Shown: piece after piece, positions 11,813-22,142 of the stretch
Layout: each line of letters begins with the position of its first letter
Position numbering within the stretch: the first letter of the stretch is position 1
Assembly (NCBI GenBank): GCA_008729055.1
Contig: SDUX01000008.1
Location: 558,001-622,000 of the forward strand
Direction of reading: 5' to 3'
Source: Pyropia haitanensis
Lineage: Eukaryota; Rhodophyta; Bangiophyceae; Bangiales; Bangiaceae
Length of the DNA: 64,000 bases
Program-made: the position numbers and the translations under genes
The notes under the pieces: generated by a model
Seen by the model: only the letters and a program-made list of their open reading frames with translations
The model's database searches: none
What the model was told of the DNA's origin: nothing

Positions 11813-13186
11813 ATGGCCACCGCCGTCAAGCGGGTGCCGTCCACCCCTCTGACGCGGGAGGAGGCCAACGCGCGGCTGGACGGCAACGAGGTCGGGGACT
11901 CGCAGGTGGAGGCGATCGCCACGCTCACCTTTCAACAGAGCATCAACTGCTGCGGCGTCACGTCCCTCGCCTACGCCCTGACCGCGCTGGGCTGCCCGAC
12001 GACGGTGGACGAGATCTTCCTCGTCGTTGGCATGAACGTGGACAGCGCCGTCGGCGACGGCATGACCCTCGCCGAGATCTACGACGCCGCCCAGCGGTAC
12101 GTTGCGCGCGCGGGCCTCCCCATCTTTGTCGAGTGCTACCACTTTGACGAGTTCAAGGCGTCCGCGGCGGGCTGGGCCACCGCCACCGCGTCGGAGCTGG
12201 CGGCGGGCCTCGATGACCTGCTCATCATCAACTTTCACTCGGGCATTGCGCACGGGTGGGCGTCGGGGGGGGGTGGCCACTTCTCGGTCCTCGCCGCTGC
12301 CGACGAGGCGACCGGCGACGTCATCATGGCCGACGTGCACGGCGCCAAGTACGGGTCGTTTTGGGCGACGCCAATGGCGCAAATGTTCGAGGCGATGGCG
12401 GACCACGACTCGTGCGGGCGCGCGCGGGGGGCGCTCCGCTTTGGCCGCACCGATCGCTCCCTTGACCGGCCGCTGCCGGGCCTGACGCCCACCGTCCTCG
12501 ACTGGGCGCACCCGCCGCCGCCGTACTCCGCTGACGCCCTCCGCGCGTACGTGCCGCAGCACTGGGACGATGGCCTCGGCGCGCGCAATATGGAGGCTGT
12601 GTCGGCGCTGTCGTCGGCGATGCGGGTGCTGGAGGGGGATGGCTCCCCGCTGAGCCGCCTCGACGATATCATGCGCGCGCTCGACGCGAGCTACACCTAC
12701 CACCTCGACAACTTCCAAAAGCCCGCCGAGGTGGCCGACATGGCCCAATCGCTCGTGGCCAAGGGTCTCACCTCCTTGACCGCCAAGGTGGAGACCGTCT
12801 CAGCGGTCACCGCCGCGGGGCTGATCGCGGCGCTCGTCAAGGCGGGCGTCGGCCAGCCCGGCGTCGTCGTCCTCGCCGCGTATGAGTTCAACACTGCATA
12901 CGGGGCGCCGCTGATGGCCAAGGAGAAGGGAGAGGCGGGGGTGCTGAGCCACGGCACCCGCGCGTGGTCCTCGATCGCGGCGGTGGACGCCGACGCGGAG
13001 GTGACCGACGCGGCGGGAGTGGTGATCGCTCCCGCGCACCACGTGATCGTGACGGGCCGCCTGTGGGCCACGTCGGCCGAGCGGCTCGCCGCCGCAATGG
13101 TCGCAGTCACCGACGGTGACGGCAACGACGTGTCGTTTGTGGTGTTGGATAAGCGGGGGGAGAAGGGGGGGGAGCCGTGCACCTAG
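11813..13186 (+). CDS. Phytochelatin-synthase-like peptidase (C83 family)
   Basis: A 457-residue protein from the ATG at 11813. The N-terminal half matches phytochelatin synthase, a papain-like enzyme that moves gamma-glutamylcysteine between glutathione molecules and underlies heavy-metal binding. It has FQQSINCCGVTSLAYALTALG with candidate nucleophile C47, then GGGGHFSVLAAADEATGDVI with H156, then ADVHGAKYGSFWATP with D174. The His-Asp spacing of 18 and Cys-His spacing of 109 are very close to those of the plant enzymes (18 and 106, from family knowledge). The C-terminal ~250 residues are not Cys-rich as in plant synthases and are unassigned, so it may act as a glutathione-conjugate peptidase. 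There is no signal peptide, so it is likely cytosolic. The frame stays open far upstream, but only here does conserved sequence begin. Confidence 0.8.
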   Translation: MATAVKRVPSTPLTREEANARLDGNEVGDSQVEAIATLTFQQSINCCGVTSLAYALTALGCPTTVDEIFLVVGMNVDSAVGDGMTLAEIYDAAQRYVARAGLPIFVECYHFDEFKASAAGWATATASELAAGLDDLLIINFHSGIAHGWASGGGGHFSVLAAADEATGDVIMADVHGAKYGSFWATPMAQMFEAMADHDSCGRARGALRFGRTDRSLDRPLPGLTPTVLDWAHPPPPYSADALRAYVPQHWDDGLGARNMEAVSALSSAMRVLEGDGSPLSRLDDIMRALDASYTYHLDNFQKPAEVADMAQSLVAKGLTSLTAKVETVSAVTAAGLIAALVKAGVGQPGVVVLAAYEFNTAYGAPLMAKEKGEAGVLSHGTRAWSSIAAVDADAEVTDAAGVVIAPAHHVIVTGRLWATSAERLAAAMVAVTDGDGNDVSFVVLDKRGEKGGEPCT

Positions 13187-14738
13187 AGTGGCCTCGGCGG
13201 TGCGGAAGGGAGGCGACAGGTTGAGAGGAGCCACCCATGAAGGGCTGCACGGGGGCACCCATGGGGTATACGTAGAAGCGGACGCAAGGAGGTAGTCTAA
13301 ACACAGAGGAACACACGCTTGGACTGTTGGACCACTTTCTGCGGAGGACTAAGGGCAGGGAGTGTCGCCGCGTGCGCACAGAATAGCCGTCACCGAGCCA
13401 CCGGCACGACGCAGGACGGCGAGTTGGTCTACCAGCGCCAGACAAGCGCGGTGCGCCAACGGACTGGTGGCGTTGTGTATTGGCAAAGGGGAGACATGGC
13501 TGCGAACGCCTGCGCCGGGCCTTTTTCCCTACATGGCCACCACCGCGCCACCGAGGCCCGCATGGGGAGAGATGGCAGGAGGTCAACGAGCTTTGAGCGG
13601 CTCCCGCTTGCCTCGTACTGCACAGACGACGTCATGAGGCGATGACGCGGAACGTCCATCCATGACGGCCGCTACTGCTACGTGGCCTCTGGGCCACGTC
13701 GGCCAGACCGCACAGAAACCGGCTCGACAGCCTGCCACGCATTGTATCCTTGTCATGAAGCTGGCCTCCCCGGACAATTGTGAAATTGTCAGTTCCCTCA
13801 CTTAAGCACCGCGACCATGAAATAAGGCAGTTCCACCAATGTGGGCTATCAGACTTAACAGAGTCGATTGAGTTCGCCACGTGTACATACGTGACGGCTT
13901 CCGAGTGGATGGGCCATCGAGGAAACACGTGAAGCGGACTTACGCCAAGGACGGGGGCTACCAACAGGCTACCTGATCACACTCTCGAAATGGTTCTCAC
14001 ACGTGGCACGTTCACAGCCAATCATCGTCGCATTCGGTTGCATCTGTTGGCTCCAAGGCTATATCGCTCGTGTGTCTTGCCCTGCCATTCGCTCGGCCCC
14101 GCTGTCACCCCGCGCGCGTAGTGGCCACGCTGACCAGGTTGGCGGCGGCGACGGCGGCAGAAGCAAGGGGGGGGGCCGCCGCCGCGTCTGTCCAGTCATC
14201 CCAGCGTTCCGCGTTGCATCTTCCCTGCCTGCGGGCGCCCAGCGACCGGCGGCCGACGCCGTCCGGGCGTGCTCGCCCCCCCGTCTCCTCGCCGCCGGCA
14301 CCCCGCGGTGGCCACCGGGCGGGCGGCAAGGCCGCCGCCGCGGCGCGTGGCGGCAGCGGGGTGTCCGCAACTCCCCGACGCGCACGCGACCGTCGACGGT
14401 GGGTGGGGGCGGCCGCCGCCGCGGCGCGCTGACGCGCTTGCCGTGGCGGCCGCCCCGCTTGCTCGTGCCACCCCGGGACGTTGCTTTCCCGCCCGCTCGC
14501 CCCCCCCCCCCCCGCCTCCAATCCCATCTTGAGCCCCCCTGCCTTGACCTCCCTCGGTACCCCGCCCTCCTCCCCCCGGCCCCTCCACCGCGGCCGGCAC
14601 CGCCTCGCTCGCCGACGGATTACTCGACCTGCTATCTCCATTGCTCCTACCCCCTCTACGTTCCCATCCACGCCTGTCTCTTATCCCTTTGGCCTCCCGC
14701 CGCTCCCCTCACCCCGCCGCCACCCACCATCATCCACA
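13187..14738. other. Intergenic region containing a dispersed repeat
   Basis: No supported gene. Lower GC than its neighbours around 13.7-14.07 kb, where a member of a dispersed repeat family lies. The rest becomes C-rich towards the RING gene downstream. Confidence 0.35.
13833..14070 (+). repeat. Dispersed repeat family, copy A
   Basis: Two parts. 13833-13973 begins CCACCAATGTGGGCTATCAG, includes CCACGTGTACATACGTG and GGGGGCTACCAACAGGCTACC, and aligns to 38013-38166. 13976-14070 begins ATCACACTCTCGAAATGG, includes CACACGTGGCACG, AGCCAATCATCG and TGTTGGCTCCAAGGCTAT, and aligns to 55155-55250. No coding capacity; probably a small non-autonomous element. Confidence 0.7.
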
Positions 14739-14884
14739 ATGGACGCTGAAGCCGTCGCGGCGTTGACGGTCGCCGCGCTCGTCCTGTTCCTCGTCTGGGC
14801 CGGCGGCACAGCCGCACCCGCGCGGGTCGCCACCGTGGCTGCCGACGCCAAGGCGCCCGTGGCGACTCTGGTGGCGACGCCGGC

Positions 14885-14915
<31 letters not shown>

Positions 14916-15312
14916 TCTGCGGCGGCGGTGGCGGCGGCGCCGTCGCGGGCGCCCCCCCCCCCTCCCCCCCCCCCCTCCCCCCCGTCCCCCCCCCCCCCAC
15001 CTGCCCCATCTGCCTCGACGCGCTGCTGCCACCCGCGGCGGGCACCACCCCCACCCCCCCGCCGCCGCCGTCGAGGCCCTCCCGTGCGCGCACGCCTTCC
15101 ACGCGGCGTGCCTCGCCACGTGGACGGCGGTGACGTCCGCGTGCCCCGTCTGCCGGTGGGCCCCCGCCGCCGGCGGTGGCGGCGACGGGGCGGCGGGCGG
15201 TTTTGGTGGGTGGCCGCCCGCCGAGGCGGACGCGGCCGCGGCGTGGCGGGGGGGGCGCCGCCGGCGGGACCGGGCGCTCGAGTGGGCACGCCGCCGGGTG
15301 GGGCGGGCGTGA
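14739..15312 (+). CDS. Membrane-anchored RING-H2 protein, frame-disrupted
   Basis: From the ATG at 14739 the protein opens with a hydrophobic segment (VAALTVAALVLFLVWAGG), then an Ala-rich stretch and poly-Pro. The RING ligands follow in two other phases: TCPICLDALLPPAAG starts at 14999, and VEALPCAHAFHAACLATW...CPVCRW starts at 15070 and runs to the stop at 15310-15312. Together they form a complete C3H2C3 RING-H2, so this is probably a membrane-bound E3 ubiquitin ligase of the ATL kind. Both phase changes fall in C runs (14951-14998 and 15047-15058), which points to homopolymer length errors or polymorphism rather than a dead gene. The tail after the RING is Ala/Arg/Gly-rich. Confidence 0.6.
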
Positions 15313-15613
15313 CGGCGTGGCGGGCTGGGAGGGGGGGTGGTGGGAAGGGGGGGGGGGGGAGGAGGGGGGGGACGGCCGGGCTCCCGCACCCATCCCCGGC
15401 CGCCGCCACCCCCACCGCCGCCACCTCCGCCGCCGCCGCCGCCCGCTGTTGGTGCGGAGAAAAACACGAGAATAATAATAAGAATAATAAAAAATAAAAG
15501 AGAAGGATACGCGTCGGCACGTGCACAAGGGTCCCCGCGGCGCGCCTCTGCGCCGCCGCCGCCGCCGCCGCCGTCGACGCCGCGCGCCGGCATGACGACA
15601 CTGGCGGCGGGGG
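15313..15613. other. Short convergent intergenic stretch
   Basis: It lies between the 3' ends of the RING gene (+) and the large low-complexity gene (-). It holds G runs at 15333-15371 and an AT-rich patch of AATAATAA-type sequence at 15471-15500 that could serve polyadenylation for either gene. Confidence 0.35.
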
Positions 15614-18600
15614 CTATCCCCCTGGCGCGGGCCTGCCCGTGACGGCTCGCCAGCCGCGCAGGCGGCTCCGCCGTGTCGGCGCCGCCGCCGCCGCCGCTGC
15701 CGCCGCCTCCGCCGCCGCCGTCTCTGCCGCCGCCGCCGTCGCTGGCGCCGCCGCGCCGCCGGGCGCGACGGCCGGCCCACCACCGCCACGCGGTCGTGGC
15801 GGCGGCGGCGGCGGCGGCGGCCCGTCCGGGGGCGCCAGGAGCGGCTCTGTCCAGCCGCCGCCACCCCCGACCTCCCCTCCGCTCGCGCCCGCCGCGCCAG
15901 CCGCCACCGTCGCGGCGGCCGGCCGCTGCGGCAGCAGCCCCACCGACGGCGTCAGCAGCACGCGCGGCGGCACCGCGGGCGGCGGCCGGGACACGTGCCC
16001 GCTGCCTCCCCCCCCCACGCCGGTGCCACCGGCGCTGTCGCTCGCCGCCGCCGCCACCGCCGCCGCCGTGGGCGGCGCCGCCATGGACGCCGCGGCGGGT
16101 GACGGCGTCGGCGCCACGCCCGCGGCGGCGGCCCACCAGGAGGGCGTTGCCGGCGGCGACGCCGCCCCCGCGCTGCCGCCAAACACGCTGCCGCCGCCGC
16201 CGACCACCGACGGGATGCCCGGGGGGGCGGCGGCGGCAGCGGGCCCGGCGGTGGTCCCCCGCCGGCGGCGCCGGCGGCGGCGCCCCCCCCCGCGAGCGCC
16301 GCGTCGAGGGTGGCCTGCGCCGCCGCCGCGGCGGCGCGGAGGCTCGTCTGGGGTGTCATTGGGGTGGCCGCCCCCGGCGCGGCGGCAGCGGCACCGGCAG
16401 CAGCGGCGGCGGCGGCGGCGGCGCCCCCCCCCCCCCCTCCGCCGCCGCCGGCGGGTTCTTTGGCCGCGACACGAGCGTCTTGACGTGGCGCGCCAGCTCC
16501 AGCCGCAGCTCCTCCTCCACCGCCGCCAGCCGCGCCGCCACGCCCGCCGCGTCGGCGGCCATGACGTCGGCGCGGGCGTGCGCCCACGCGGCGGCGCGGC
16601 CGACCTCGGCGACCGCCGCGTCCGCGTCCGCCGCGGCCGCGACGATGCCCTTGCGCACGAGCAGGTCCGCGGTGAGGTTGTCAAACGCAATGTTGAGCAC
16701 GTCCAGCAGGGGTGAGGACGCGACTCCCCATGGGCGCACCCGCGGCATGCGCCCCCCCGTCAGAGCGCGCGCGGCGGCGGCCTTGCGGCACACGTCCGCC
16801 GCCGCGACGGCCGCCTGCTTGACATGATAGTTGGTGCTGATGCCGGCGGCCATGCCGAGGCCGCCGCCCTGCAAAAAGTCCACCGCGGACGCGGTCTTGG
16901 CGTTGGCGAGCGCGTCGACCGCCGCCGCCGCGTCGGCGGCGGCGGCGTCCACCTCCCGCACCGCCGCGGCGTGGTCGTCCATCGCCGCGGCAATGCCGAC
17001 GCCGAGGCGCATCCAGCCCGCCCGCTCGCGCAGCAGCTGGCACGCCCCCGCGGTGAGCTTGTGCGGGCGGATCGCCATGAGCGTCATGGCAGCCGACAGC
17101 ATGCCCGTCGTCGACAGCGCCGCGTCGTAGACGGCGGTGGTGAGGCGGTCGAGCTCCGCCACGGCGGGCGCGAGCTCCGTCGCGGCGGCCTTGATGTCCA
17201 GCTCGACCGCGGCGAGCGCCTCGGCGGGGTCCATCGCCGGGGGAGGGCGGCCGGGAGGAAAGAGCGACGGCGCCAGCGCCAGGGGGGGGGGAGGGGCGCC
17301 GCCGCCGCCGCCGCCATCAAAGACGCCGCCGCCGCCGGCCGCACCAGCGGCTGCCGCGGCGCCGCCGCCACCGCCGCCGCCGCCGCCCGCCCACGGCCCG
17401 GCGCGTGGGTCGGCGCCCCCCCCCCCGGGGGCGACGCCCCACCCCCCCCCCCCGGCCTGCCCGCCTCCTGCGCGTACCGCACGGCGGCCTCCACCTCGGC
17501 CACTTTCCGTTCCGCCGCGGCCGCGGCGAGCGCGGCGCGCGCGGCGCGGCGGTCCCCCCCGCCCCGGGGGGACGGCGACGACGGGGACGGTGGGAGGCCC
17601 GCGCCGCTGCGGCGGCGGCGGCCGCCGCCGCCGCCGCCGCCCGCAAGGCCCGCGTCGCCGCCCGTCCACCGGCGGACCAGCCGGCTGAGCGGGGACGCGG
17701 GGGGGGTCGCCCGCCGTAGGGCCGCCGCGGGGTTGAGCGCGGGTGCCGACGCGCCCGCCGTGCCGCCGCCGCCGCCGCCGTCACCCGTACCGCCGGCGCC
17801 GCCGCCACCGCCGGCGCCGCCATAGCCGCCGCCACCGTCGCCGGCGCCATACCCACCCCCACCAAAACCGCCCATGGCCGGCGTCGATGCCGACGCGGGC
17901 GGCAGCGGCACGCCGGCGCCCACCCCCGGCCGCCCCCAGCGGGACGGCGCGCCCCCCCCCCCGCCCCCCCCCCCCCCCCAGCGCGCATCCCCCCCGGCGA
18001 CGACGACGACGCGGACCGGCTGAGCAGCCGCCGCACGCGGCCACCCACCGGCGCCCCCCCGCGCCCCCCCCCCCCCTCGGCAGAGGAGCCATCCGACGAG
18101 CCGTCGCGCCCCCCCCCCCCATCGCGGCGGCGGCGGCAGCAACGGCGGCGCGGCGGCGGCGGCCCACCCCGCCCCCCCCCCCCCCCCCACCCGGCACCCC
18201 CCTCCCGCACCCCCCCCACCCCCCCCCACCCCCCCCCGAGCGCCGCCACCGCCGCGGCGCGGCGGGCCTGCAGCTCCCGCATCCGCGCCTGGAGGGTACC
18301 GACGATGCGGTCCGCGTCGTCGCGGCGCTCGGCGAGCTCCGCGGGGTCGCCCAGGTCCGGGCTCGCCGCTTGGACGGCGAGGACGTCGTGGAGGACGTAG
18401 AACATGGAGCGGGCAAACACGACCATCGGGTCCCGCGACAGCCGTACGGTGCGGGCACGGAGTGCGGCGGGGGATAGCTCGGGGGGGGCCCCGGCGTCGC
18501 CGCTGGGAGGGGGAGCGCCGGCGGCGGGAGGGGGGGCACTGCCGCCGCCGCGGTCGCCGCTACCGTCAACGACGCCACCGCTACCGCCGCCGCCGCCGCC

Positions 18601-18690
18601 GCCACCACCGCCGCCGCCACCACCGCCGCCACCGCCGTCGCCACCACCACCACCGCCGCCGTCGCCGCCGCTGGGGTGCCCCCCCACGGG

Positions 18691-18721
<31 letters not shown>

Positions 18722-18945
18722 GCCGCCGCCGCCGCCTCCCCCACCGCCGCGGTCGACGCCTCTGCCGACGGCAACGACGGCGCGGCCGCCGCCGCCCCCG
18801 CCGCCACGCCCGCGGCGCCGGTTGGCGACGCCGACGGTGACGCCCGACGCCCGCCGCCAGTGTGGCCGCCGCCGGCGGTGCCGCCGCCGCCCCCCACCGG
18901 CGTGATGAGGTCCTCATCGACCCAGCCGGCGGGCCGGGCGGGGTT

Positions 18946-18981
<36 letters not shown>

Positions 18982-19676
18982 GCCGCCACCGCCGCCACCG
19001 CCGCCACCGCCGCCGCCGTCGCCGGCTTCCCCCGCCCCGCCGTCAGCCGCCGCCGCCCCCACCGCCGCGCCCGCCGGCGGGGCGACGGCCGGGGGTGTGG
19101 CCGCCGGCAGCGTCGCCAGCGGCGGCGTTGCTGGTGGCGGCGGTTGCTCCCCGCCGCCCCCCCCCCCCCCCCCCCAGCGTCCCGTGGCGGCGGCGCGTCG
19201 GTGGCGGGCGGCGGCGGCGGCGGGGGCACCCCCCCCCCCCCCCCCCCCGGCCCCCCCCCACACCCTCCGCCGCCCCCGGCGGCGGCAGCAGCCGCATCTT
19301 TGGCGCGCACAGCAGCATCCGGTCGCGGACGGGGGCCCACCCCCCCCCCCATCCCACTCCCACCCCCCCCCAGGGTCCAGTCGGCCCCCCCCCCCGCCCC
19401 CCCCCCACCGCCCCCGGCGCCGCCACCGCCGCCGCCACCGCCGCGGCGCCCGCCGCCACCGCCGCGGCGGTGCCGACGGCGAGGCCGCCGCGGCGCGTCG
19501 CGCCGGGCCGGCCGGCGGTGAGGAACTCGGCGCGGATGGCGGGGAGGTACGGGTTGGCCGCCCGGACGGGCATGTAGGTGGCATAGTCGGCGGCGGCGTC
19601 GGGGTAGTCGGCGGTGGGGGGGAGGGGGGGGGGGGGGGAGGGGGGGGGTCTTGGTCCCCATTAGGCGCCGCATCAT
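15614..19676 (-). CDS. Large disordered protein, frame changes at C/G runs
   Basis: Protein-like segments follow one another on the minus strand across three phases. They start at MMRRLMGTKTPP (ATG at 19676), then ADYATYMPVRAANPYLPAIR, DRMLLCAPKMRLLPP, a helical block with FARSMFYVLHDVLAVQ (about 18.3-18.4 kb), ERKVAEVEAAVRYAQEAG (about 17.5 kb), a ~170-residue helical block from MDPAEALAAVELDIKAA (17234) to ELARHVKTLVSRP (about 16.5 kb), and a tail with VLLTPSVGLLPQRP and WTEPLLAPPDGPP to the stop at 15614. Between them lie Gly/Ala/Pro tracts encoded by GCC/GGC repeats and homopolymers. No domain is recognised. Each phase change falls in or next to a homopolymer, so the frame cannot be read reliably. 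One gene is the simplest reading; two adjacent genes (for example one starting at 17234) are possible. Confidence 0.45.
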
Positions 19677-20508
19677 GGGGGGGGGGGGGGGTGAGGGGGG
19701 GGGGTGGGGTCCGCGGGGGGTGGGGGGGGGGGGGGGTGACGCGGGACGGCGGGGGGGAGTGGGGGTGGTGGCTCGTCAGACGCACGAGGGGGGGGGGACA
19801 GCGGGGGGACGGGGGGGGGACGCGGCGAGCGGGGGGGGGGAGCGGGCCCGCGGCGGGGAAGCGGACCCGCCGGCAGCAGCGTCAACCGACCGCCGCGGCG
19901 CGGGCGGCGGGGGAGCGCCCGCGCCGCGCGACGCCGCCCGCCGCCGCGGCCGCGTCTGTCGCCACCGCCGCGGCGCCGGCGTGGCGCCACCGCCGCGCCG
20001 CCGCCGCGGCGGGCCGCCCGCGGCGGCGGCGTGCCGCGCGGCCGCCGCGGTGGGGGGGCGGTCCCCGTTGGGCGGCGTGCCCACCCCCCTCCCCCCCCGC
20101 CCCCCCCCCCCCCCCCCGCCTCTCCCCCACCCGCGCCCACCCGGCGCGGCGCGGCCGGCGGGCCACCACCGCTGCCGGCAGCGCGGCCGGCCGCCCGCCC
20201 GGCCGCCCGCCGCGGCCGGCGGCAGTGGCGGCGGCGCGGCCGCCGGCGGCGGCGGCGGCGGCGCGTGCGTGGGGCGGCCGCCGCCGCGGGCGGCGCGGCG
20301 CCCCGCGCGCGGCCGCCGCCGCCCCGTTGCCGTTGCCGCCGCCGCGCGGCGTGGTGGCGGGGGGGGGGCGTGCCGCTGGGGGGCGAGCGGCTTGGGGGGG
20401 GGGGGGGGGGGGGGCGGGGGGTGCTGCCGTCGCCGCGGTGGTGGTGGCACCTGTGGGTGGGGGGGGGGGGGGGGGGGGGCGGCCTGACGGCGGGAGAGTG
20501 GGACGGCA

Positions 20509-20570
20509 GGCGGGCGGGCGGGCGGGCGGGCGGGCGGGCGGGCGGGCGGGCGGGCGGGCGGGCGGGCGGG
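20509..20570 (+). repeat. (GGGC)n microsatellite
   Basis: About fifteen uninterrupted GGGC units. The reverse complement of this repeat occurs about 0.6 kb downstream. Confidence 0.9.
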
Positions 20571-20662
20571 ACTGGGCGGGTGGGGGTGGGGGTGAGGGTA
20601 GTGCAAGTTTGGGTTAGGGGTGGGCGTGGGGGTGGGCGCGCCGCCGACTGGGCAAACTGCAC

Positions 20663-20668
20663 GGCGGC

Positions 20669-20730
<62 letters not shown>

Positions 20731-20731
20731 G
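20663..20731 (+). repeat. (CGG)n trinucleotide repeat
   Basis: About 23 CGG units with one interruption near the start (GGTGG). It is followed directly by a C run. Confidence 0.9.
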
Positions 20732-20809
20732 GACCCCCCCCCCCCCCCGCGCAACGCGGGCGGCGCGGCGGGCGCTGCCGGCGCCACCGCCCGCCGTCCC
20801 CGCCGCACG

Positions 20810-20841
<32 letters not shown>

Positions 20842-21069
20842 GCGCGGCGGGACGCGCGGCGCGCACGCGGCGGCGGGCGCGGGGAGGGACTGGAGGGGCG
20901 GGCGTGGCGGTAGGAATGGGGGGGGGGGGGGGGGGGGGGGAGCCCCCCGGCCATGACAGCGGCGCGGCGGGGCGCGCCCGCGCGGCCGCGGCCGCGGCGT
21001 CGCGGCCGCGGCGGGCGTCCCCCCCCCGCCCCGCCCCCCCCCTCCCCCGCCGGCCGGCCGCCGCCGCCG

Positions 21070-21147
21070 TGGGGATGAGTCATGGCCACCGCCGCCGCGC
21101 CCCGCCGCTGGGGATGAGTCATGGCCACCGCCGCCGCGGCCCGCCGC
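21070..21147 (+). repeat. 39-bp tandem duplication with TGAGTCA
   Basis: Two near-identical copies spaced 39 bp, each beginning GGGGATGAGTCATGGCCACC and followed by CCGCCGCG. Each contains the palindromic bZIP/AP-1-type site TGAGTCA (21076-21082 and 21115-21121). Confidence 0.75.
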
Positions 21148-21157
21148 CGCCGCTCAT

Positions 21158-21214
21158 CCCGCCCGCCCGCCCGCCCGCCCGCCCGCCCGCCCGCCCGCCC
21201 GCCCGCCCGCCCGC
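21158..21214 (+). repeat. (CCCG)n microsatellite
   Basis: About fourteen CCCG units, the inverse complement of the GGGC repeat at 20.5 kb. Confidence 0.9.
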
Positions 21215-22097
21215 CGCGGCCGCCGCCACCCGCCGCGGCCGCGGCCGCGTGCCGTGCGGGCGCCCGCACGGGCAGCGACCGCGGCGGCAGCGGCAGCGGC
21301 GGCAGCAGCGGGCTGGCGACCGCCGGCCGCGCGGGGGGGGGGGGGCGGCCGCCCGTGTGCCACCGCGGCACGCGCGGGGGGGGGGGGGGAAAGGCTGTGG
21401 CGGGGGGGGTTGGAGGGGGGTGGGAGGAGGGGGGGGGGGGGGCGTCGGCGGGCGGGCGGCACGATGCGCGGGGGGGGGGGGGGGGGGGGGGCGGGTCTCG
21501 GGAGTGCCCCCGCCGCGTCGGCCCACCCCTTGCGGGCCGCACCCGTGACGACAGCGGCGGCGGTGGTGGCGCCGTGGCGGCGGCGGGGGGGGGAGGCGTC
21601 GTGACGCCGTCGGCGCCCGCGGGGGGCGGCGACGCGGGCGGCGCCGCGAGAGGGAGCGGACGCGCCGCCCGGACGGTGCACCCCCCCGCCCCTCCCCGCT
21701 GCGGCCACCGCGTGCCGGCGGTGCCACTTGCTGCCGCGGGGACTGGCCGTGCCGCCGCCGCCGCCGCCGCCGCTGTCGCCGCCGTCGCCCCGTGGAACCG
21801 GTGGCCGCGTGTACCGCCGCGGCGGCGGCTGTTGCGGTGGCGGCGGTGGCGGCGGCGGCGGTGGCGGCGGCGGCCGCGGCGGCGGCGTCACCGACGCGCG
21901 CCGCCGGCCGGCCGCGGTGGCAACCGCGGCGGCCGCGGCGGCAGCGGCGGCGGCCGTCGTGCCGGCGTGCCGGGGGCTTGGCCGCCGCCCCGCACCCGCG
22001 TGTGGCGGCGCGTGTGGGCGGACCCGCCCCCGTCGTACGCGTTGCGACGACAGCGGGTTTCTGTTGTGCCTCTCTTTTCTTTGTGTTTTTATGTCTC

Positions 22098-22100
<3 letters not shown>

Positions 22101-22141
<41 letters not shown>
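22101..22141 (-). repeat. 41-nt poly(T), poly(A) on minus strand
   Basis: An unbroken run of 41 T in otherwise extremely GC-rich DNA, preceded by a pyrimidine-rich AT-balanced stretch. It could be the poly(A) scar of a retroposed RNA in minus orientation. Confidence 0.85.

Positions 22142-22142
<1 letters not shown>

Noticed and set aside
20586..20625. Telomere-like GGGTTAGGGG sequence
   Set aside because: A single TTAGGG-like unit inside G-rich simple sequence, not an array.
19776..21548. Very long frames of 500-590 residues on both strands
   Set aside because: They translate GGC/GCC and GGGC repeats and homopolymers; frame length means nothing here.
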